Source: Candidatus Poseidoniaceae archaeon
Lineage (GTDB): Archaea; Thermoplasmatota; Poseidoniia; Poseidoniales; Poseidoniaceae
Assembly: GCA_013329295.1 (NCBI GenBank)
Contig: DUKP01000133.1
Coordinates: 1-10,574, forward strand
DNA length: 10,574 bases
Direction: 5' to 3'
This document shows positions 1-5,901 of the stretch, piece by piece; position 1 is the stretch's first letter, and every line of letters starts with the position of its first letter. The translations under genes and the position numbers were made by a program. The notes beneath the pieces were generated by a model, which saw only the letters and a list, made by a program, of their open reading frames with translations, did no database searches and was not told the DNA's origin.

Positions 1-1
1 A

Positions 2-1198
2 GATGGTGGCTTCAAAAAAGAAGTGTATTGGGTAAAACATGCTGGAGAAAACGACCTTGATATCCCTATGTTCCTAAGACCGACTTCAGAAACTGCAATG
101 TATACAATGTTCCCATTATGGATTAGATCACACAAGGATTTACCATTGAAAATTTATCAAATGGTTAATACATTTAGATATGAAACTAAGCAAACAAGGT
201 CATTTATCAGAGTTAGAGAAATCCACTTCTTTGAAGCACATACTGCACATGCTGACGAGGAATGTGCTACGCGTCAAATAGCACAGGATTTGGAGATTGT
301 TGACAATTTAATGGAACAATTATGTCTACCTATTATCAAGGCTAAACGACCTGTTTGGGATACATTCCCTGGTGCGTGGTATACTATCGGAATAGATGCT
401 GTAATGCCAAACGGAAGAACTTTGCAAGTCGCATCATGTCATCATTATCGTGACCAATGGGCTAAGGCTTTTGATATAACTTACGAGAATCTTGATGCCA
501 AGCAGCAACATGTTCATCAAACAACTTATGGCATGTCAGAAAGACTTCTAGGTGCAGTAGTAGGCATGCATGGAGATGATAACGGATTGATTATGCCACC
601 AGCAATTGCACCATTCCAGATTGTTATATGTCCAATGATAAGAAAAAATTCTGAAGTTGATACTGTGGCAGAATCTAATCGTATTGCTGGGTTATTGCAG
701 AATGCTGGATTTAGAGTTAAAGTTGACTCAAGAGACATACATGCTGGTCAGAAATATTATGATTGGGAAATTAAAGGTGTACCTCTTAGATTAGATATTG
801 GCCCAAGAGATATGGCACAGGGGACTGCCTATGCGGCATTGAGAACTGGTGGAAAAGAGCCTTTAGCAATTGAAAATATTGTTGAACTTTGTCGAGAAAA
901 ATTAGAACAAATTGCTGATGAACTAAGAAGACGTTCATCTGCACATATGACAGATGTCATGGTAAGATTACCTAAGTTTACCAATGAAGATGGCAGTTGG
1001 AAGATGACCGGTGAAATTGTGGATGGCAAAATCTACGAAATGCCATTTGATGGAACAGATGCTCATGCTGAAATCATAGAAAAGCAAACCGGTTTAACCT
1101 TTTTAGGCGACTCTACTAATGAATATGATGATGAAATACCATGTCATATGAGCGGCAAAATGACTAAGCGGAGAGTAATATTGGCCAAAACATACTGA
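2..1198 (+). CDS. proS: Prolyl-tRNA synthetase, archaeal/eukaryotic type (5' partial)
   Basis: This class II synthetase charges tRNA-Pro with proline in the cytoplasm. The frame is open from base 2 and no start is seen: the GTG at 23 encodes an internal valine of the conserved GGFKKEVYWV stretch, so the gene is cut by the window edge. About 398 residues remain, against roughly 480 for the family. Visible landmarks are the RPTSETAMY segment (codons from base 77), motif 2 (FRYETKQTR from base 173), the motif 3 region with HGDDNGLIMPP (bases ~527-601), and the anticodon-binding domain starting near base 611 (APFQIVICPM). The C-terminal extension ends in ...RRVILAKTY, close to the aromatic terminus of archaeal ProRS. 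In that extension only one cysteine (CHMSGK) is left where family members often carry a four-cysteine zinc site. A coiled-coil gene follows 18 nt downstream, probably in one transcript. The assignment is very secure. Confidence 0.97.
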   Translation, partial: DGGFKKEVYWVKHAGENDLDIPMFLRPTSETAMYTMFPLWIRSHKDLPLKIYQMVNTFRYETKQTRSFIRVREIHFFEAHTAHADEECATRQIAQDLEIVDNLMEQLCLPIIKAKRPVWDTFPGAWYTIGIDAVMPNGRTLQVASCHHYRDQWAKAFDITYENLDAKQQHVHQTTYGMSERLLGAVVGMHGDDNGLIMPPAIAPFQIVICPMIRKNSEVDTVAESNRIAGLLQNAGFRVKVDSRDIHAGQKYYDWEIKGVPLRLDIGPRDMAQGTAYAALRTGGKEPLAIENIVELCREKLEQIADELRRRSSAHMTDVMVRLPKFTNEDGSWKMTGEIVDGKIYEMPFDGTDAHAEIIEKQTGLTFLGDSTNEYDDEIPCHMSGKMTKRRVILAKTY

Positions 1199-1206
1199 GC
1201 AACCTT

Positions 1207-1212
1207 GGTGAG
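1207..1212 (+). promoter_or_regulatory. Shine-Dalgarno site of the coiled-coil gene
   Basis: GGTGAG lies 4 nt before the ATG at 1217, in the 18-nt gap after proS. It matches the archaeal anti-SD (AUCACCUC) and supports this ATG as the start. Confidence 0.75.
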
Positions 1213-1216
1213 TTAA

Positions 1217-2272
1217 ATGACTGAACAACTAAATCTTACTGATGTAATGACTGAGGTTCAAAATTTTATTACATCTGACGGACAAATTATTCCTGCACAA
1301 CGTGATTTCTACAGAGTTCTAAGAGAAAAAATGACCAATCATACTGGATTATTTACTGAATCAGAAGTAGAATTGATTCTTGTTGATTCACGCTCTGAAG
1401 TATTGGAGTTATCTGATGAAGATTATACAGCAATATTTGATCTAATTATGGATAGATTTGGATTAAGTAAAAGATTAGAAGAGGAAGCTCGCCTTAGAGA
1501 AGAATTAGTCATGAAAGAAAGACTAAGAAAAGAAGCAGAACTGAAAGCAAGAGCTGAAGCAATTGCTAAAGAAAAGGCTGAAGCAGAGGCCAGGGCTAAG
1601 GCTGAAGCAGAACTGAGAGCACAAATTGAAGAGCAAGAAAGATTGGTAGAAGAGGCTAGAAAAAGGGCAGAGGAAGAGGAACAAGCCCGAAGACAAGCCG
1701 AAGAAGACGCTAGAATTGCTGAAGAAGAAAGATTGAGAGCCGAAGAAATCGCTAAGATAGAGGAAGAGGCAAGACTGAAAGCAGAAGAAAATGCTAGAAT
1801 TAAAGCTGAAGAGGAAGCAAGACTGAAAGCAGAAGAAGTGGCTAGAATTAAGGCTGAAGAAGAGAGAATTCGGTTAGAGGAAGAGGCTAGGATTAAGGCT
1901 GAGGCAGAGGAGATTCGACTAAAGGAAGAGGCTGAATTAAAGAGTATTAATGAAGCTCACCAAAAAATGGTAGAAGATGCAATTAGAATTTCTGAAGAAG
2001 AACGCTTAAAGGAAGAATCAAGGATTAATGCTGAAATTGAAGCGGCAAAGAGATTTGCTGAAATTGAAAAGGCTGCAAAAGAGAAAGAGGCTGAGAGATT
2101 GGCAGCTGAAGAGGCTAGAATTGCTGCAGAAGAAGCAGCGAAAAAATTGGCAGAAGAAAATGCCAAATTAGCAGAAGAAGCTAGAATAGCCGAAGAAGAA
2201 GCAGCGAAAAAACTAGCAGAAGAAGCGGAAAATACCAAGATTATTCCAGATTTACCACCTGATAACAACTGA
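1217..2272 (+). CDS. Unrecognised protein with a long charged coiled coil
   Basis: A 351-residue protein I cannot assign to a named family. Residues 1-87 look like a small helical domain with normal composition (it contains a DGQIIPAQRDFYRVL segment). Residues ~88-338 are almost entirely Glu, Ala, Lys, Arg, Ile and Leu in heptad- or hendecad-like order and should form one continuous helix or coiled coil. The tail is short and proline-containing (IIPDLPPDNN). There is no signal peptide or membrane segment, so a cytoplasmic structural or scaffolding role is possible but inferred. Internal repeats of 16 and 22 residues (bases 1769-1864 and 2111-2242) suggest growth by duplication. The sense strand is markedly purine-rich through the coil. 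The ATG has a good SD. The gene sits 18 nt after proS, and its stop is one base from the convergent srp54 stop. Database hits to TolA, myosin or caldesmon-like proteins would probably reflect composition only. Confidence 0.85.
   Translation: MTEQLNLTDVMTEVQNFITSDGQIIPAQRDFYRVLREKMTNHTGLFTESEVELILVDSRSEVLELSDEDYTAIFDLIMDRFGLSKRLEEEARLREELVMKERLRKEAELKARAEAIAKEKAEAEARAKAEAELRAQIEEQERLVEEARKRAEEEEQARRQAEEDARIAEEERLRAEEIAKIEEEARLKAEENARIKAEEEARLKAEEVARIKAEEERIRLEEEARIKAEAEEIRLKEEAELKSINEAHQKMVEDAIRISEEERLKEESRINAEIEAAKRFAEIEKAAKEKEAERLAAEEARIAAEEAAKKLAEENAKLAEEARIAEEEAAKKLAEEAENTKIIPDLPPDNN
1769..1864 (+). repeat. Two tandem 48-bp units inside the coiled-coil gene
   Basis: Copies at 1769-1816 and 1817-1864 match at 42 of 48 bases by eye. 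They start on codon boundaries and encode 16-residue units (ARLKAEENARIKAEEE and ARLKAEEVARIKAEEE, residues 185-216). Less regular relatives flank them. This is an in-frame coding repeat, probably from slippage or unequal crossing-over. Confidence 0.85.
2111..2242 (+). repeat. 66-bp tandem duplication inside the coiled-coil gene
   Basis: Copies at 2111-2176 and 2177-2242 encode 22-residue units that begin EARIAAEEAAKKLAEE and EARIAEEEAAKKLAEE. The first 48 bases of each copy match at 42 positions; the rest has diverged. Twenty-two residues equals two hendecads, a period found in weakly right-handed coiled coils. Confidence 0.8.
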
Positions 2273-2273
2273 T

Positions 2274-3644
2274 TTACATTCCAAATGAAGAAGGGTCAAT
2301 ATCCATTTCTCCTTCCTTCATCATTTTACGCATTTGCTTGTTTAACTTCCTATTTCCACCCATTCCCTTCATCATTTTACGTGAGCGGTTCCATTGACCA
2401 ATTAGTTCTCTAACATCTTTTTCTCTAACTCCAGAACCTCTGGCAATTCGTTTTATCCTGTCAGCCTTAATTTTAGCAGGCTCATTTTTTTCCCATGCAG
2501 TCATACTATCCATTATAGTTCGATAACGATCTAAATTAGACTGCATATCCTGCTTTTGAGATTTTGACATACCCCCCAATCCACCAAGCATATTTCCAGG
2601 TAAGAAAGACATTAATTTATCAATAGTACCAACTTTTGACATCATTTCCATCTGCTTATACATGTCGTTTAGCGTGAATCTACCACTCATCATTCGTTGG
2701 GTAAGGCGCATTGCTTCTTCTTCATCAAGATCTTCTGGAGCAAGATCGATTAATCCTTGAATATCACCCATTCCAAGAAGTCGAGAAATGAATCTATCCG
2801 ATTCAAACTTTTCCAAATCTGATACTTTCTCACCCACACCAATGTGTACAATTGGAGCACCTGTTGCTGCCACTGCAGACAATGCACCACCACCTCTTGC
2901 CGTACCGTCTAATTTAGTTACAACAATTCCTGTAACTCCTGCCAGTTGGTGGAATGATGCTGCAACTGGACCCGCTGCTTGGCCGACTTGAGCATCAATT
3001 ACGAGCCAACGTTCTGTTGCTCTGGTTAGAGATGCGATATTTTCCAACTCTTCAACCAATTCCTCATCTAGTTGATGACGACCTGCAGTATCTACAATGA
3101 CTAAGTCTGCAGCAGAACATTCTGCAAGACCATTTCTTACGATTTGGGTTGCATCCTTGTTATCAGGTTCACCATAAACTTGTACTGATGTATCTTCCAA
3201 TAATTGTGATAGTTGTGCATATGCGCCAGGACGATGCACGTCAGCTTCAATTACTGCAACTCTCAAACCATGCTTTTTACGATACCATTCAGCAAGTTTT
3301 GCTGTAGTTGTTGTTTTTCCTTGACCGTATAGACCAACCAAAAGAAGTGTTGCACCTCTTGGTTGAAATTGATGAGCTGGTCCGAGAATTCTAACAAGTT
3401 CAGTATAAAGAATATTCATAGCATGGGTTTGAAGAGTTAGGCCAGGTCTCAATTCTTCTTCACGCAATCGTGTTTCCATTCTTTCAACGATTTCTTTAGT
3501 CTGTCTTACATTGAAATCAGCTTCTTGTAAAGCACGACGTAAACTTCTTGTCATATCTCGTAACTCTTCCTCATCGAGTTTACGACGATTCTTAAGAAAG
3601 CCGAGGGAACGAAAGATTCCGCGTGACAGACCTTCCAGTGCCAT
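2274..3644 (-). CDS. srp54: Signal recognition particle GTPase SRP54
   Basis: SRP54 binds signal sequences of nascent membrane and secreted proteins, docks with the FtsY receptor and hydrolyses GTP; it works with 7S RNA and, in archaea, SRP19. All 456 residues and all three domains are visible. The helical N domain covers ~1-95. The G domain has G1 GLYGQGKT (104-111), a G2-type DVHRPGA (135-141), DTAGRH (185-190), TKLDG (243-247) and GVGEK (269-273). The methionine-rich M domain covers ~300-456 and includes the SRP-RNA-binding GSGVREKDVRELI segment (403-415). Length is normal for the family. G1 and G2 differ slightly from the usual GLQGSGKT and DTYRPAA. The ATG at 3644 gives the typical N terminus; no strong SD precedes it. 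It lies 30 nt downstream of the Get3/ArsA gene on the same strand, so co-transcription is likely. The reading as archaeal SRP54 rather than bacterial Ffh rests on sequence feel and context. Confidence 0.97.
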   Translation of the reverse strand: MALEGLSRGIFRSLGFLKNRRKLDEEELRDMTRSLRRALQEADFNVRQTKEIVERMETRLREEELRPGLTLQTHAMNILYTELVRILGPAHQFQPRGATLLLVGLYGQGKTTTTAKLAEWYRKKHGLRVAVIEADVHRPGAYAQLSQLLEDTSVQVYGEPDNKDATQIVRNGLAECSAADLVIVDTAGRHQLDEELVEELENIASLTRATERWLVIDAQVGQAAGPVAASFHQLAGVTGIVVTKLDGTARGGGALSAVAATGAPIVHIGVGEKVSDLEKFESDRFISRLLGMGDIQGLIDLAPEDLDEEEAMRLTQRMMSGRFTLNDMYKQMEMMSKVGTIDKLMSFLPGNMLGGLGGMSKSQKQDMQSNLDRYRTIMDSMTAWEKNEPAKIKADRIKRIARGSGVREKDVRELIGQWNRSRKMMKGMGGNRKLNKQMRKMMKEGEMDIDPSSFGM

Positions 3645-3665
3645 AACATCCCGTCACTGTTTCCC

Positions 3666-3677
3666 TCTTTGAATTCA
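3666..3677 (-). promoter_or_regulatory. 12-bp element before srp54, repeated before the Get3/ArsA gene
   Basis: On the minus strand this reads TGAATTCAAAGA and ends 21 nt before the srp54 ATG. The identical 12 bases occur at 4957-4968, ending 22 nt before the start of the upstream gene. Here it overlaps that gene's TGA stop (3675-3677). The match and similar spacing are seen directly; a regulatory role is inference, and chance in AT-rich DNA is possible. Confidence 0.35.
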
Positions 3678-4934
3678 TCCCTTAGTGAGTGGTATATTCA
3701 ATCTTAAAACATCGCCCTCTAATTTGGCATCTACTTGGCTGGCTTTAACAGGAATACTGGTTTCAATCTCCCTTTCACGTCCGTTAAGTCCAACATATAG
3801 AATTCCTTCATCGCTCCTAAGAGATAACTCATCACGTTTTATTCCGGGAAAATGTAGGTAAATTGATTCAAACTTATCAGTAAATTCACGGTACAAACCA
3901 CGGTGTATACTATGTTTAACCAAAGTTCCAATTTCATGTGGGCCAAGAGTTTCATCGACTTCTTTGACTTCACCATACAAATTTTTGGCAACCAATCTTA
4001 AATTATCGATGCCGACCACTTCATGCTCCAATAATTCCATCGAACAAACTTCAACTTGGGTCAGTAGTTCTTTTAATTCTGTGATACGATTTAATTCGGC
4101 ATTTCGACGTTTCTTAAGAAATGGATGATCAAATTCAGGTGTGACACGATTTACTATACATGAAGATATAGGAAGTTTATATTCAATCAATGAATCATAG
4201 GCTCTAATGGTTTCATTAACACCCATTTTTTCAGGGATGGTCACTAATGTAAATGATGTCAATTCAGGGTCACTAAGAACTCTTCTTACATGAAGAACAC
4301 GATTTCGAAAACGTTCTAATTCCTGCTTCATTTCTTCACTTTCTTTACGACCAAATAGCATTGACCTTATGCCTCCAGAAACTCTCATCAAACGTATTAA
4401 TCGACCTGACCATGCTTCTATTATCTCAGGTAATGATAGAAATCTAAGCGTATGTCCTGTAGGTGCTGTATCAAAGACAATTACATCCCAATTTGGATCT
4501 TCAACATGCTTTAGAAGTTCATCAAATGCTAATGCTTCATCAAGGCCTGGAAAAATCATTTCAGAAGTTTTGACATCTGATTTTATGTCATCTAATTCTT
4601 GCTTAGCTGAAGGATCAAGCATCATTCCAAGACCGCCAATACCTCCAAGCCCACTTCCTGAATTCATACCATCTACCATATTTCCCAATTTTGGCAATAA
4701 ATTAGACAATTTTGATTCAGGGTCCATTTCAAGTCCATATAATCCATCGACGCCTGGAATTGGTGTGGGCTCAACACCAATATCTACTCCCAATGAATCA
4801 GAAGTAGAATGAGCAGGGTCGCTTGATACGAGTAAGACCTTCAATCCGCAATCTGCTAAATGAATTGCTGTTGCAGCAGAAGTAGTGGTTTTGCCAACAC
4901 CACCTTTGCCACCGAACAAAAGTAGTCTTGCCAT
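3675..4934 (-). CDS. arsA: Get3/ArsA-family ATPase with C-terminal alpha-crystallin (Hsp20-like) domain
   Basis: A 419-residue SIMIBI-class ATPase. Residues 7-17 carry the deviant Walker A FGGKGGVGKTT with its signature lysine. Switch I is DPAHS (39-43) and switch II is DTAPTGHT (155-162). Residues ~355-417 (YLHFPGIKRDELSLR onward, ending near LRLNIPL) form a beta-rich segment of the alpha-crystallin type found at the C terminus of some ArsA/Get3 homologues. The family uses ATP-driven dimer closure to shield hydrophobic tail anchors or other clients. The zinc CxxC of eukaryotic Get3 is absent: the region after IVNRVTPEFDHPF has no cysteine pair. A Gly/Met-rich insert (residues ~83-107) lies in the helical part and may be a hydrophobic client-binding element; that is inference. 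With srp54 30 nt downstream and no arsB, arsR or other ars gene in the window, membrane-protein targeting is likelier than arsenite export. It is transcribed divergently from a membrane-protein gene. Confidence 0.93.
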   Translation of the reverse strand: MARLLLFGGKGGVGKTTTSAATAIHLADCGLKVLLVSSDPAHSTSDSLGVDIGVEPTPIPGVDGLYGLEMDPESKLSNLLPKLGNMVDGMNSGSGLGGIGGLGMMLDPSAKQELDDIKSDVKTSEMIFPGLDEALAFDELLKHVEDPNWDVIVFDTAPTGHTLRFLSLPEIIEAWSGRLIRLMRVSGGIRSMLFGRKESEEMKQELERFRNRVLHVRRVLSDPELTSFTLVTIPEKMGVNETIRAYDSLIEYKLPISSCIVNRVTPEFDHPFLKKRRNAELNRITELKELLTQVEVCSMELLEHEVVGIDNLRLVAKNLYGEVKEVDETLGPHEIGTLVKHSIHRGLYREFTDKFESIYLHFPGIKRDELSLRSDEGILYVGLNGREREIETSIPVKASQVDAKLEGDVLRLNIPLTKG

Positions 4935-4949
4935 ATTATCGGCTCATAG

Positions 4950-4964
4950 TTCAAAGTCTTTGAA
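4950..4964. promoter_or_regulatory. 15-bp perfect palindrome, candidate operator
   Basis: TTCAAAG-T-CTTTGAA, with 7-bp perfect arms and one central base. It overlaps a second palindrome, TTGAATTCAA, at 4960-4969, so the TTCAA half-site occurs three times in 20 bases. It sits 16-30 nt before the Get3/ArsA start, where a bound protein could block that promoter. A short hairpin in the leader RNA is the alternative. Confidence 0.45.
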
Positions 4965-4971
4965 TTCAACG

Positions 4972-4986
4972 GATTTAGGATAAATC
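4972..4986. promoter_or_regulatory. TATA-like dyad, possibly shared by both divergent promoters
   Basis: GATTTA-GGA-TAAATC reads as an A/T-rich box on both strands. It lies about 40-55 nt from each start codon, which allows a start site ~25 nt downstream and a 15-25-nt leader in each direction. It resembles an archaeal TATA box, but no BRE is certain. Confidence 0.35.
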
Positions 4987-5026
4987 TTACATCGGTTTGA
5001 TGAACTAATACATTTGCGCAGGTATA

Positions 5027-5806
5027 ATGGCTTCAGATTTGTTGTTGTTCCAAATCTCAAGTGTTTCTGCCTTAATTGGTATGACTCTTGGTTGGCGTGG
5101 AGTAATGACAAGATATTCGGGATTTTATGATTTACCGACTGCATGGAGCAATATTTTCTGGGGTATTTTGCTTGGTGGGATATATGCTTCACAGATTTAT
5201 TCTCAAATCATCATACCAAACATCGAGTTTGAAGCGACTAATGAAACTGTAGTCAATCCTTTGAATTTGATTTTGTTATGCCTTATAGCATCAATTGTTG
5301 CCCATTTTATTCTTAGAAGAAATAGAGTGCGTTCAGGTAGCTCACAAACTACCAGTGGTTGGGCTTTGGGGTTGGCCATTGGAGGCATGTTTGGCATGGT
5401 TGTAGTCTATGCTGTCTTGCGTTTGTCAGAGTTTAATTTCCAACTAATTCTAACTGTTGCATTACTTAGCATAATGGCACCTAGATGTGAAGCGATTATT
5501 TCATCTTATCAAGGACAAATGATGTTAATGGGCAGGAAGTGGGGTGCAATTCTTAGAGCAACAATGTGGAGATGTGGTTACGTAGTTATGTTTGCATACG
5601 TATTGTCTGCTCCGATTGGTTGGATTTTCATAATCCCAGTTATGCTAATTGCCAATAGGGCATCTGAAGATTGGATCTGGAATTCAATACCTAAAGAAGG
5701 TAAAAAACAACTTCGTAAAATTTGGGCACGTCAAGCAAGAGAGAGGAAATTAGCCAAGATTTCGAGTAGTTTACCAAGCACATCTTCGGTAAATGAAAGT
5801 GAGTAG
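5027..5806 (+). CDS. Multi-pass membrane protein of unknown function
   Basis: A 259-residue protein whose family I do not recognise. Hydrophobic segments suggest five to seven membrane spans, near residues 4-21, 42-62, 79-97, 111-131, 136-152 and 180-208; the last is long enough for two. Short basic loops follow some spans (RRNRVR at 97-102, GRKWG at 169-173). The C-terminal tail after ~220 is strongly basic (KEGKKQLRKIWARQARERK), then Ser/Glu-rich, which by the positive-inside rule puts the C terminus in the cytoplasm. No catalytic or transport motif is evident. The ATG at 5027 has only a weak AGGT before it but is followed at once by a membrane span. It is divergent from the Get3/ArsA gene and separated by 95 nt from the next plus-strand gene, which has its own candidate promoter. 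Confidence 0.85.
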   Translation: MASDLLLFQISSVSALIGMTLGWRGVMTRYSGFYDLPTAWSNIFWGILLGGIYASQIYSQIIIPNIEFEATNETVVNPLNLILLCLIASIVAHFILRRNRVRSGSSQTTSGWALGLAIGGMFGMVVVYAVLRLSEFNFQLILTVALLSIMAPRCEAIISSYQGQMMLMGRKWGAILRATMWRCGYVVMFAYVLSAPIGWIFIIPVMLIANRASEDWIWNSIPKEGKKQLRKIWARQARERKLAKISSSLPSTSSVNESE

Positions 5807-5857
5807 TTACTTACTTAACTCATTGATTTTGATTTAGACGGAATTTTAGATTACTTA

Positions 5858-5866
5858 CAAAATAAA
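5858..5866 (+). promoter_or_regulatory. TATA-box candidate for the transglutaminase-trkAH unit
   Basis: CAAAATAAA lies in the 95-nt gap 5807-5901, with its centre about 40 nt before the ATG at 5902, as expected for an archaeal TATA box with a short leader. The same 9 bases recur at 10528-10536 just after trkH. The rest of the gap is T/A-rich with no clear terminator; GGATATCC at 5876-5883 is a small palindrome. Confidence 0.45.
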
Positions 5867-5901
5867 CACTTTGTAGGATATCCGCAGGCAACCGTTATAC
5901 A

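Larger units (their letters stand above)
4935..5026. promoter_or_regulatory. Divergent promoter region
   Basis: These 92 nt separate the Get3/ArsA start (minus) from the membrane-protein start (plus), so both promoters must lie here or inside the genes. It holds an A/T-rich dyad (4972-4986), a 15-bp palindrome (4950-4964) and one copy of the 12-bp element. Neither start has a strong Shine-Dalgarno; the plus-strand gene has only AGGT at 5020-5023. Confidence 0.7.

Noticed and set aside
23..25. GTG at 23 as the proS start codon
   Set aside because: The frame stays open upstream to the window edge and reads conserved ProRS residues (GGFKKEVYWV), so the GTG is an internal Val and the gene is cut by the window.
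1769..2242. Coiled-coil gene repeats as a CRISPR array or mobile element
   Set aside because: The units are in frame, adjacent with no unique spacers, and explained by periodic helix sequence.
1957..2268. 103-codon open frame antisense to the coiled-coil gene
   Set aside because: Its Ser/Ala/Phe-rich product is what the complement of GAA/GCA/AAA-rich codons gives; no SD, no recognisable domain.
4369..4812. 147-codon plus-strand open frame inside the Get3/ArsA gene
   Set aside because: Antisense to a well-conserved ATPase; low-complexity Ser/Pro-rich translation and no start signals.
3675..4934. Arsenite-pump ATPase as the function of the ArsA-like gene
   Set aside because: No arsB, arsR or arsD nearby, only one ATPase half, and linkage to srp54; Get3-like targeting fits better.
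4944..5192. 82-codon minus-strand open frame just upstream of the Get3/ArsA gene
   Set aside because: It is antisense to the start of the membrane-protein gene and would cover the divergent promoter; no SD, and composition does not look like a protein.
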